Below, piece by piece: positions 9,546 to 17,452 of a stretch of DNA of 50,424 nucleotides. Each line of letters starts with the position of its first letter. Position 1 is the first letter of the stretch. Position numbers and translations under genes: made by a program. Source of the stretch: Planctomycetota bacterium (lineage in GTDB: Bacteria > Planctomycetota > Planctomycetia > Pirellulales > Pirellulaceae); NCBI GenBank assembly GCA_963205385.1, contig CAUJKE010000181.1:1-50424 (forward strand). Direction: 5' to 3'. The notes beneath the pieces were generated by a model. The model worked only from the letters and a program-made list of their open reading frames with translations. It was not told where the DNA came from and did no database searches.

Positions 9546-11468
9546 CTAATGATGCACCAGCTTGTCGGCGTCGTCTCCTTCATCCGTCCCGTTATTGGCG
9601 ATATGACGCCTGCGCGCGGCGCGTGGGTGTTCGGACATCGGCATGTGGACGTCCAGTCCGAGCACCGTCAACTTCAGATTCTTCGCCTCGAAGTCGCGTT
9701 CGAGTTCGTGCAGTTTCTCCATCACGGTGTGGTCAACGAGCGTGCAGCCGCTCATGTCGACGACCAGGTTGTTGTCACGCAATAGTCCGTAATTCACAAT
9801 CTGGCGGCGAAGCAAGATCCAGTTGCTAAACACGGCGGAACGCTCCGCCTTGATCAAGCAGGTATTGTCATCGACTTGTTCGATCGTCAAAAACGGCTTG
9901 AAAATGGACGAAATTGGCATGCCGTTGATAAAGTGGATCAACAACTTCACGCCAATGCCGATAAAGATGCCAACCAAGAGATCGGTCGCCAAGATACCGA
10001 CGATCGTGGCGACGAATACGACTAGTTGCTCGCGACCGATGTGAAACACGTGCATGAACTCACGCGGATGCGCCAAGCGGTAGCCGGTGAAGATCAGCAT
10101 CGCCGCCAGGCACGCGACGGGGATCAAGTGCAAGAGCGAAGGAACGAGCGCGACAAAGGCGAGCAGGAAGACCGCGTGAAAGAAATCGGAATAACGCGAG
10201 GTGGCTCCGTTATCGACGTTCGCCCGACTTCGCACGATTTCCGAAATCATCGGAATCCCGCCGATAAACGCTACCGCCGTATTCGCCACGCCGACGGCGA
10301 GCATATCGCGATCGAGATCAGTCTTCCGCTTTTGAGGGTCGAGCAAATCGACCGCCTTCGCGCTGAGCAATGATTCGAGGCTGCCGATCAAGGCGAACAT
10401 CGCCACCCATTTCCACGCGAGGCCGAGCCGCAGCGCGCTGAAATCGGGGTAGGTGATTCCTTCCATGATATTTTTGGGGACATTTACGAGGTGCGTGACC
10501 GGCGAGAGTTCGAACTCCTTCCCCATCACCACATAAGTTTTTACATGCTCATGACCATCGGTATCCTCGCTGGGCAGGCCAATGAACTGGGCCAGCGCAA
10601 CCGCGATGATCAGCACGATGAGTTGGCTGGGCACTTTTTTCATCCAGCCCTTAGCCACTAGCGGCATGCCGAACATGATGATCAGGCTCACGACGCCGAT
10701 GAGCGCGATCTCCGGATTGAAACTGGGGATGGCGCCCGGCAGCGCCATGATCAGCTCCAGCGGTTCGAGCGGCTTGCCATGATGAAGCAAGACATCCTTG
10801 GGAATGCCGAGGGCCAAGGGAATTTGTTTCGCAATGATGATGACGCCAATGGCGGCGAGCAGGCCATGCACGGCGGATGACGGGAAGAACTCGCCCAACA
10901 CACCGGTGCGAAAGACGCCGAACAAAATCTGCGCGATGCCAGCGGCGACGCAGACGGCCAGCGTCATGCGAAAGGCCGTCATTCTGATTTCCGCCATGCG
11001 GTCTGCGCTGATCTGAGGCGCGTCGGCGGCGGGTGAAGCCGCAGCAGGGGATTCCTGCGCGTGCTCAGTCGCCGCGCCGGTCCCGTTTTCGCTCGGTCCA
11101 CTGGCTGCGAGTTCACCAGGAGTCGCGCTCGCCGTGGCAGTGGGCGGCGCTGAATCCGGACGAGCGGCCGCTTGTTCCTGATTCACCAACAATCCGGTGA
11201 AATCCGTCACACACCCCAAGATAATCACGATGAGACCCGCGGCCGGGCCCTTGATCGTCAATTCGGAGTTGCTGATAAACGTAGTGATGATGCCGCCGGC
11301 AATGGCCGTGAAAATGCCAGCGATCGGCGGGCAACCGCTCGCGGCCGAGATGGCCAGGCACAACGGCAGCGCGATCAAGAAGACCATGAAGCCGGAGCGA
11401 ATATTGCTCAAAATGCTCGCTGAAGAGCTAATCGCCGGCTCCGAGCCTGACATCGGCGCATTCGCCAT
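9546..11468 (-). CDS. SulP family anion transporter with STAS domain
   Basis: This 640-residue inner-membrane transporter belongs to the SulP/SLC26 family (sulfate, bicarbonate or related anions). The N-terminal part carries the characteristic FLIALPLCLAIS helix and GPAAGLIVI re-entrant segment. About ten further hydrophobic helices follow, then a cytoplasmic STAS domain (about residues 530-620, VVDMSGCTLVDHTVMEKL). An Ala/Pro/Ser-rich hydrophilic insertion of about 60 residues (roughly 97-157) separates two early helices. The C-terminus is charged and ends in His-His. No carbonic anhydrase is adjacent, so the substrate cannot be assigned. It converges with the carbohydrate cluster across a strong hairpin. 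Confidence 0.88.
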   Translation of the reverse strand: MANAPMSGSEPAISSSASILSNIRSGFMVFLIALPLCLAISAASGCPPIAGIFTAIAGGIITTFISNSELTIKGPAAGLIVIILGCVTDFTGLLVNQEQAAARPDSAPPTATASATPGELAASGPSENGTGAATEHAQESPAAASPAADAPQISADRMAEIRMTAFRMTLAVCVAAGIAQILFGVFRTGVLGEFFPSSAVHGLLAAIGVIIIAKQIPLALGIPKDVLLHHGKPLEPLELIMALPGAIPSFNPEIALIGVVSLIIMFGMPLVAKGWMKKVPSQLIVLIIAVALAQFIGLPSEDTDGHEHVKTYVVMGKEFELSPVTHLVNVPKNIMEGITYPDFSALRLGLAWKWVAMFALIGSLESLLSAKAVDLLDPQKRKTDLDRDMLAVGVANTAVAFIGGIPMISEIVRSRANVDNGATSRYSDFFHAVFLLAFVALVPSLLHLIPVACLAAMLIFTGYRLAHPREFMHVFHIGREQLVVFVATIVGILATDLLVGIFIGIGVKLLIHFINGMPISSIFKPFLTIEQVDDNTCLIKAERSAVFSNWILLRRQIVNYGLLRDNNLVVDMSGCTLVDHTVMEKLHELERDFEAKNLKLTVLGLDVHMPMSEHPRAARRRHIANNGTDEGDDADKLVHH

Positions 11469-11810
11469 GCGGCACCTAAACTTTGCGGAAAGAAGCGTTG
11501 CGGAATATTTCGAGGGGGCTGTCGCAGGAGGGCTGGGAACGGTCGAAAAACACTAGCGGCGTTCCACTTCCACACTTGTACGTCCGAATTGCCGCCACCA
11601 CAACGGCCATTTCGGTTACGATTCGTTAAGAAAAGGCAGCGGTAAGTCATGAACTGAGATAGGCTTAAGAAACTGCAAGCTGCATATACGTCGCTAGTCG
11701 CGGCAGGGCGTTAGCCGATACAATCTATAATGACGCCGCGTGGGATTTCATTCCATGCTCGGCGCCACGGCTGTTATCTTCTTTAGCGTCGTACGAAAGG
11801 ACGGGACGCC
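11469..11810. other. Gene-free divergent intergenic region
   Basis: These 342 bases separate the divergent SulP and response-regulator genes and must hold both promoters. A TATAAT hexamer is present at 11726-11731. No convincing small gene or RNA structure is seen. Confidence 0.5.
11726..11731 (+). promoter_or_regulatory. TATAAT -10-like hexamer upstream of the two-component operon
   Basis: A perfect -10 consensus lies 79 bases before the response regulator start. The matching -35 position is poor (GCAGGG region), so activation by a regulator, perhaps the response regulator itself, would be needed. Confidence 0.3.
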
Positions 11811-12524
11811 ATGGCTGTCCTGGAGCAAGAAATGAGTCCCGAGATTCAGGCGATGAGCCTGCTGGTCGTCGAAGACGACGCGATCCTTGGCAAAGCGATC
11901 CAGCAAGGCCTAACCGAAACCGGCTACGATTGCACCTGGGTCCGCAATGGGCAGAAAGGGCGCGAGCTCGCGCTCGCCCAGCAATACGACGCAATTGTCC
12001 TCGACTTGATGCTGCCCGACGTCAGCGGCATGGAGATTCTTCGGGAGATGCGGAGCCACGGCGTGCTGACTCCGGTGCTGGTGCTCACGGCGCTCGGTTC
12101 CGTGGACGACCGTGTGACGGGCCTCAATAATGGGGCCGACGACTACCTCATCAAGCCGTTTGCCTTTCCGGAACTCACGGCCCGCCTGGAGGCCGTTTGT
12201 CGCCGGGCCAATTCGCGGCCTTCCACGTCGCTGGTCGAGGGACCGCTCAAGCTCGACTTGACCACCCGCCGGGTGACGCGCGAGGGCCAGGAAATCAACC
12301 TGACCCCGACCGAGTTCAGCCTCCTCGAGTACCTGATGCGTTATCATGGGCAAGTCGTCACGCGCAAGATGCTCTGCGAACACTTGTGGGAAGCTGACTG
12401 GGAAGGGGTGACGAATGTCATCGAGGTCCACATCAATCGCTTGCGGAGCAAGATTGACCGAGATTTTGACCAGCCGCTGATTCATACCGTCCGGGGACGG
12501 GGATATGTTCTTCGCGAGTCTTAG
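11811..12524 (+). CDS. OmpR/PhoB-family response regulator (CusR/QseB-like)
   Basis: The product has 237 residues. The receiver domain has acidic residues E21-D22-D23, the predicted phosphoacceptor D65 (VLDLMLPD) and the K of YLIKPFAF. It is followed by an OmpR-type winged helix (about 140-235) ending HTVRGRGYVLRES. The start at 11811 has an AAAGGA ribosome-binding site about ten bases upstream; alternatives at 11832 and 11853 also leave the domain intact. The gene overlaps the sensor kinase by 20 bases, so the pair is translationally coupled. CusR/CopR-type regulators look like this, but no metal gene adjoins the pair, so the stimulus is unknown. Confidence 0.92.
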   Translation: MAVLEQEMSPEIQAMSLLVVEDDAILGKAIQQGLTETGYDCTWVRNGQKGRELALAQQYDAIVLDLMLPDVSGMEILREMRSHGVLTPVLVLTALGSVDDRVTGLNNGADDYLIKPFAFPELTARLEAVCRRANSRPSTSLVEGPLKLDLTTRRVTREGQEINLTPTEFSLLEYLMRYHGQVVTRKMLCEHLWEADWEGVTNVIEVHINRLRSKIDRDFDQPLIHTVRGRGYVLRES

Positions 12525-13968
12525 AGCCGCCACGCGTTCGCTCCGTTTCCAACTTATGGTGTGGAACGCAGGCGTCGTGCTCTTAACCGCGATCGGCATT
12601 TTGCTGGGGGTCCGGGAAGGCTTGCGGTATTCGCTCCTTTCCGAGATGGACCAGGTGCTGCGGCAGGACATCATTGAAATCGGACTCTCCGTTCGTGAAA
12701 TCTCTCTGGCCCACCTGAGCCATCTGTACGAAGACCTGAACCGCAAGGCGCGCGGGCACGATCAAGATGGTTGGTTCGTGCAAGTTCTGGACCCGCAAGG
12801 CAAGGAACTTTTCTCGAGTGAAAATACGCCGGAGCCGCATCCCCAGCGGGCACTATTTCGCGATGGGGAAGCGATTAGTGCGAACGACCAGCGGATGCGT
12901 CAGGACACACTCACGACGCTCGATGGCCAGCAGATCCATGTGCGCGTGGGCGCGTCGCTCGATTTTCTCGCCCGGGATATGCAGCGTATTGATGAGCTGT
13001 CGTTTTTGATTGTGAGCTTGATGCTCGTCGTGGCGCCGCTGGGGGGCTATTGGCTGGCAGGTCGCGCGACGCGCCCCCTCGCCGAAATCATCCACACCAT
13101 GGCCCGCCTCCGCCCCACGCAACTCGATGAGCGCCTGAAGCTGCGCAATACTGGCGACGAATTGGATCAACTCTCGCTGACCTTCAACAAATTGCTCGAC
13201 CGCATCGGTGAATATGTCCAGCAGCATCGCGATTCGCTGGCCAATGCCGCGCACGAACTTCGCACCCCGCTGGCCGCACTGCGGAGTTCGATCGAGGTCT
13301 GCCTCAATGAAGAGCGCCCGCCGGAGGAATATCGCGAACTGCTGGCGAATTTGATTGATGAGGGCACGGCGCTCGAAACGCTGGTTAACCAATTGCTCCT
13401 CCTCGCCGAGACAGAAGCGGACCGTCTCAAAATCGTGGGAAACTATGTCGAATTGCATACCGTTGTCGAGCGCTGCCTCGACATGTTTCGCGGCGTGGCG
13501 GAGTTTCGGCACATCGACCTTGTCACGAGCGATTTACCGGCGGTTTACGTGGAAGGCAATCGGCATCATTTGCGGCAACTGCTGAACAATCTTGTCGACA
13601 ACGCCATGAAGTTCACGCCGCCTGGGGGACAGGTGACCGTCACGCTCGCGCGCGATGCGGCCCAGCATCAGGTGATCTTGCGCGTGGCGGATACCGGCTT
13701 TGGTATCTCTGAACAGGAAGTGCCGCATATCTTCGATCGCTTCTATCGGGGCGATTACTCGCGGCGGCGCGATCAAGAAACGCGCGGCACGGGACTGGGG
13801 CTCTGCATTTGCCAGTCGGTCGTGCAAGCACATGGCGGGACGATCGCAGTTGCCAGCACGCCGGGCGAAGGGACCACCTTCACGGTGACGCTGCCACTGC
13901 TCGATCATGAATCGCTAGTCGTGGCTCGTGCTCAACAAGCACCCACCCCAGCGGGCGCACCGAAGTAG
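12505..13968 (+). CDS. Membrane sensor histidine kinase (CusS/QseC-like)
   Basis: The product has 487 residues. TM1 (about 18-36) and TM2 (about 164-186) flank a sensor domain of about 125 residues. A HAMP domain (about 185-240) leads to the dimerisation helix with phosphoacceptor His250 (AAHELRTPLA), and then to the ATPase domain with N box (NNLVDNAMKFT), G1 (DTGFGI) and G2 (GTGLGL). It autophosphorylates and passes phosphate to the regulator encoded just upstream. The periplasmic sensor has no metal-binding Met/His cluster that I can see, so a CusS-like metal signal is not supported by direct evidence. Confidence 0.92.
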   Translation: MFFASLRAATRSLRFQLMVWNAGVVLLTAIGILLGVREGLRYSLLSEMDQVLRQDIIEIGLSVREISLAHLSHLYEDLNRKARGHDQDGWFVQVLDPQGKELFSSENTPEPHPQRALFRDGEAISANDQRMRQDTLTTLDGQQIHVRVGASLDFLARDMQRIDELSFLIVSLMLVVAPLGGYWLAGRATRPLAEIIHTMARLRPTQLDERLKLRNTGDELDQLSLTFNKLLDRIGEYVQQHRDSLANAAHELRTPLAALRSSIEVCLNEERPPEEYRELLANLIDEGTALETLVNQLLLLAETEADRLKIVGNYVELHTVVERCLDMFRGVAEFRHIDLVTSDLPAVYVEGNRHHLRQLLNNLVDNAMKFTPPGGQVTVTLARDAAQHQVILRVADTGFGISEQEVPHIFDRFYRGDYSRRRDQETRGTGLGLCICQSVVQAHGGTIAVASTPGEGTTFTVTLPLLDHESLVVARAQQAPTPAGAPK

Positions 13969-14010
13969 TTTTAATCCGCGGTTGCTAATTCGCATCCCCC
14001 TGCAAGAAAC

Positions 14011-14046
14011 AAAAAAGAGCGCGACCAACCCGAAGGCCAGTCGCGC
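14011..14046 (-). terminator. Rho-independent-type terminator reading on the minus strand
   Basis: The stem GCGCGAC (14019-14025) pairs with GTCGCGC (14040-14046) around a 14-base loop. On the minus strand it is followed by CTCTTTTTTG, a proper U-tract. No minus-strand gene is recognised upstream of it, which is odd. On the plus strand the same hairpin lies about 50 bases after the kinase stop but lacks a T-run. Confidence 0.55.
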
Positions 14047-14285
14047 CCCATCAGCGGGATCGCCTGAATAGCAAAAAAATGTCGCTCGTCCATCCGACGT
14101 GCCTCTGTTCCCCTCTTCGCCGTACTTGCAAGCGACACCCCACTAAGAAGCAAGGGCTGTGCCGAAACGGCTCAAACACGAAAGCGAACGCTGCAAGCCA
14201 CCACGAGATAAAGACTTGCGACACGCACCCCGCGAAGCGTGTGAGCCTTTTCCAGACCTGCGGCTCTCTCAGATTGGGAGAACAC

Positions 14286-14300
14286 GTCTCAATGTGAGAC
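14286..14300. promoter_or_regulatory. Perfect inverted repeat GTCTCA-ATG-TGAGAC
   Basis: Six-base arms with a three-base spacer lie 75 bases before the carboxyltransferase start. The position suits a repressor operator, for example of a TetR-type regulator of acyl-CoA metabolism, but no regulator gene is adjacent. Function is inference. Confidence 0.3.
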
Positions 14301-14375
14301 AATTTCTTCCCGTTGGCGCAGGCGGAAGTGATATGATTACCGCGGAGCTTCGATCCCTCGCCCACGTTTGCGTCG

Positions 14376-16010
14376 ATGAACGAACCGCCGGCAAAACAAC
14401 CTGATTCGCTTCGCCAGAAGGTGAGCGAGCTAAGCGCCGCCGAGCGCGTCTTGCGCGCCGGTGGCGGCGCGAGAGCGAGTGAGCGGCAACATGCCAAAGG
14501 TCGGCTCACGGCGCGCGAGCGTCTGGACCGGCTCATTGATCCGGCGTCGTCGCGGCTGGAACTAGGCTTATGGGCAGGCTTCGGCATGTACGACGAGTTC
14601 GGCGGCGCTCCGGCGGCGGGGGTGCTGACCGTGCTGGCTGACATCGGTGGGCGACGGCACGTCATCATCGCCAACGACGCCACGGTCAAAGCCGGGGCGT
14701 TCTTTCCCGCTACCGCGAAGAAGGTGCTCCGCGCCCAACGCATTGCCTTTCAAAATCGGCTGCCGCTGGTGTATCTCGTCGATTCCGCCGGCGTGTTTCT
14801 GCCGCTACAGGAAGACGTCTTCCCCGATGAAGATGACTTCGGCCGCATCTTTCGCAACAACGCCGTCCTATCCGCCGCCGGTATTCCGCAACTGGCCGCG
14901 ATCATGGGAAGCTGCGTCGCCGGCGGCGGCTATTTGCCCGTCTTGTGCGACAAACTGCTGATGACTGAAGGTTCCGGCTTATTCCTCGCGGGGCCTGCAC
15001 TGGTCAAAAGCGCGATTGGCCAAGAGGCCTCCAGCGAAGAGCTCGGCGGCGCGACGATGCACGCGACGATCAGCGGCACCATTGACTATCACGAGCCCGA
15101 CGATGAAACCTGCTTGCGGAAAATCCGCACGCTCATCCAGCAATTGCCGGCCGATCCAGCAACGCCCCCGCTGCCGTTTAGTCGCCGCGAGTCGGTTGCG
15201 CCCGCCAGACCGGCCAGCGAGATTTACGACGTCGTCTCCGCGAATCCGCGCCAGGAGTACGAAACCCGCGACGTGCTCAACTGCTTCGTCGATGCCGATT
15301 CGTTCATCGAGTACAAGGCGGAATACGGCCAGAGCCTGGTCTGTGGGACCGCGCGGATCGGCGGCTTTCCCGTCGGCCTGGTGGCCAACCAGCATCATCG
15401 CATCCGCACGGCCGCAGGCGAGTATCAGTTCGGTGGAGTGCTGTATGTCGATAGCGCCGATAAGGCCGCGCGCTTCGTAATGGCCTGCAATCAAGATTGG
15501 TTGCCGCTGATCTTTCTGCAGGACGTCAACGGCTTCATGGTGGGGCGCGATAGCGAGCGGGCCGGTATCATCAAGGCCGGGGCGAAGTTAGTAAGCGCCG
15601 TGAGCAACAGTCGCGTGCCCAAGCTCACCGTCATCACCGGCGGTTCCTTTGGCGCCGGCAACTACGCGCTATGCGGCAAGGCGTTCGATCCACGGCTGAT
15701 CTTTGCCTGGCCCACCGCTCGCTGCGCCGTCATGGGAGGCGAGCAAGCGACGTCGACGCTATTGGAGATCACGCGCGCCAGCTTGGAGCGCCAAGGCCAT
15801 ACCATCGATGCGGCGGAACTGGCTCAACTGCGCGACAAAATCAAAAGCGATTACGAGCGGCAGACCGACGTGTACTACGGCGCGGCGCGGGGCTGGGTCG
15901 ATGCCGTCATCGCGCCTGACCAGACGCGCGACGTCCTCATCACCGCGCTCGAAGTCGTCACGCGATATGCAGCCGACGAACCGTTCAAGCTCGGTGTGTT
16001 TCAAGTCTAA
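14376..16010 (+). CDS. Acyl-CoA carboxylase carboxyltransferase (beta) subunit
   Basis: The 544-residue protein has two crotonase-fold halves typical of biotin-dependent propionyl-, methylcrotonyl- or geranyl-CoA carboxyltransferases. The N-terminal half has KGRLTARERLDRLID and the GSCVAGGGYLP oxyanion segment. The C-terminal half has FLQDVNGFMVG and GGSFGAGNYALCG. It moves the carboxyl group from carboxybiotin to an acyl-CoA. The neighbour 20 bases downstream is AtuA-like, which points to geranyl- or methylcrotonyl-type branched acyl-CoA catabolism. No biotin carboxylase/BCCP subunit is in the window, so the partner must be encoded elsewhere. No good ribosome-binding site precedes the ATG; the start is chosen from the frame. 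Confidence 0.88.
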   Translation: MNEPPAKQPDSLRQKVSELSAAERVLRAGGGARASERQHAKGRLTARERLDRLIDPASSRLELGLWAGFGMYDEFGGAPAAGVLTVLADIGGRRHVIIANDATVKAGAFFPATAKKVLRAQRIAFQNRLPLVYLVDSAGVFLPLQEDVFPDEDDFGRIFRNNAVLSAAGIPQLAAIMGSCVAGGGYLPVLCDKLLMTEGSGLFLAGPALVKSAIGQEASSEELGGATMHATISGTIDYHEPDDETCLRKIRTLIQQLPADPATPPLPFSRRESVAPARPASEIYDVVSANPRQEYETRDVLNCFVDADSFIEYKAEYGQSLVCGTARIGGFPVGLVANQHHRIRTAAGEYQFGGVLYVDSADKAARFVMACNQDWLPLIFLQDVNGFMVGRDSERAGIIKAGAKLVSAVSNSRVPKLTVITGGSFGAGNYALCGKAFDPRLIFAWPTARCAVMGGEQATSTLLEITRASLERQGHTIDAAELAQLRDKIKSDYERQTDVYYGAARGWVDAVIAPDQTRDVLITALEVVTRYAADEPFKLGVFQV

Positions 16011-16030
16011 TCATCCACCTTCGCCTGCCT

Positions 16031-17359
16031 ATGACACTTCGCGTCGCCAATGGAGCCGGTTTTCTGGGGGACAACTTGGATGCTCCGCGCCGCCTCGTCG
16101 AAACGGCCGAGGTGGACGTGCTGACGCTCGAATACCTGGCCGAACTTACGATGTCGATCCTGGCTCGCCAGCGGGAAAAGAATCCGCAAGCCGGCTACGC
16201 GCAGGATTTTCGCGCGGTGCTGACGAGCTTGCTCCCGGTGTTGCAAGCTCAGCCACAACTCAAAATCGTCACCAACGCCGGCGGCATGAACCCGTTGGCG
16301 TGTGCCGCGGCAGCGGCCAGGTCCTTGGCAAATGCTGGCCTGGGAGATGTGGCCATTGGCGTCATCACAGGCGATGACCTGGCGGCCGAGTTACCGCGGT
16401 TAGCGCAACAATGTGCTTTCGAGAATCTGGACACCCAGCAGCCGTTTGCGGAACTGGCGGCGCCGGTCGTCAGCGCCAATGCATATCTCGGTTCGCGGCC
16501 GCTCGTGGAAGCACTCGCAGGCGACGCGCGAATTGTCATCACCGGGCGCGTGGCCGACGCGGCCCTCACCGTCGCGCCAGCTATGCACGCGTTCGCAACG
16601 GCTAACGACGATTGGGACCGCCTGGCGGCTTTCACGGTCACCGGGCATTTGATCGAATGCGGCGCGCAGGTTACCGGGGGATACTCGACGAACTGGGCCC
16701 AGTACGCCGCAAACATGAGCAACATCGGCTACCCCATTGCCGAGATCGAAGCCTCAGGCGAGACCATCATCACCAAGCCCCGCAACAGCGGCGGCGCGGT
16801 GAATCGGCGGACGGTGGCCGAGCAACTCACCTACGAAATTGGCGATCCCGCGCATTACTTATCGCCGGATGTGGACGCCGATTTCACGACCGTCACGCTC
16901 GCTGACCTGGGCGATGATCGCGTCCGTGTCCGCGGCGCTACAGGTCGCCCCGCTTCGGACAGCTACAAAGTGTCGCTGGCCTATCGGGATGGTTATATGG
17001 CCGCCGGCGAGCTATTGGTCACGGGCCATGATGCGAGTAGCAAAGCCCAGGCCTCTGCCGAGTTGGTGCTGGCGCGCGTCCGCGCCGCTGGCTACGAGCT
17101 CGCTCGCACACATGTCGAACGACTCGGCGGCGACGGGCAAATCGTGCTTCGTGTAGCGGCGCACGACCCGCGCTGCGAGGCCGTCGAGCGCTTCACCCGC
17201 GAGTTCGCCCCACTCATCACGAGCGGCCCCGCCGGGCTGGCTGGCTACGCTGCGGGGCGGCCTGTCGTGCGGCCTGTCTATGCGTATTGGCCGACGCTGG
17301 TTCCGAAAGCGCTGGTCGCGCCGGTTGTAGAGGTTCGCCCTGCGCGAGATTGGTTCTAG
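16031..17359 (+). CDS. AtuA-like (DUF1446) acyclic terpene utilisation family protein
   Basis: The 442-residue protein starts LRVANGAGFLGDN and has VTNAGGMNPLACA, ITGRVADAAL and GGYSTNWAQY, features of the DUF1446/AtuA family. AtuA is needed for citronellol/geraniol catabolism in Pseudomonas, but its chemistry is not settled. It follows the carboxyltransferase gene by 20 bases and is almost certainly in the same operon. The pairing of this family with carboxyltransferases is recurrent; whether the substrate here is a terpenoid, a leucine-derived or another branched acyl-CoA is not decided by the sequence. Confidence 0.85.
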   Translation: MTLRVANGAGFLGDNLDAPRRLVETAEVDVLTLEYLAELTMSILARQREKNPQAGYAQDFRAVLTSLLPVLQAQPQLKIVTNAGGMNPLACAAAAARSLANAGLGDVAIGVITGDDLAAELPRLAQQCAFENLDTQQPFAELAAPVVSANAYLGSRPLVEALAGDARIVITGRVADAALTVAPAMHAFATANDDWDRLAAFTVTGHLIECGAQVTGGYSTNWAQYAANMSNIGYPIAEIEASGETIITKPRNSGGAVNRRTVAEQLTYEIGDPAHYLSPDVDADFTTVTLADLGDDRVRVRGATGRPASDSYKVSLAYRDGYMAAGELLVTGHDASSKAQASAELVLARVRAAGYELARTHVERLGGDGQIVLRVAAHDPRCEAVERFTREFAPLITSGPAGLAGYAAGRPVVRPVYAYWPTLVPKALVAPVVEVRPARDWF

Positions 17360-17452
17360 CCCTCGATTAGGCCGACCTATAATTAGTAACTGCGGCCCAC
17401 CACCAGGCGACGGATTGCGCAAGCCGCGCCCCTTCCTCGTGATGCGCCTGCT

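Larger units (their letters stand above)
13969..14375. other. Gene-free region with a minus-strand terminator and an operator-like repeat
   Basis: These 407 bases separate the kinase gene from the carboxyltransferase gene. They hold a minus-strand intrinsic-terminator-like hairpin at 14011-14046 and a short inverted repeat at 14286-14300. No supported protein gene is present on either strand. Confidence 0.5.

Noticed and set aside
11811-13968. Calling the two-component pair CusRS and linking it to the copper ATPase.
   Set aside because: The pair lies 34 kb from the ATPase and its sensor domain shows no metal-ligand cluster; only the general family resemblance supports a metal role.
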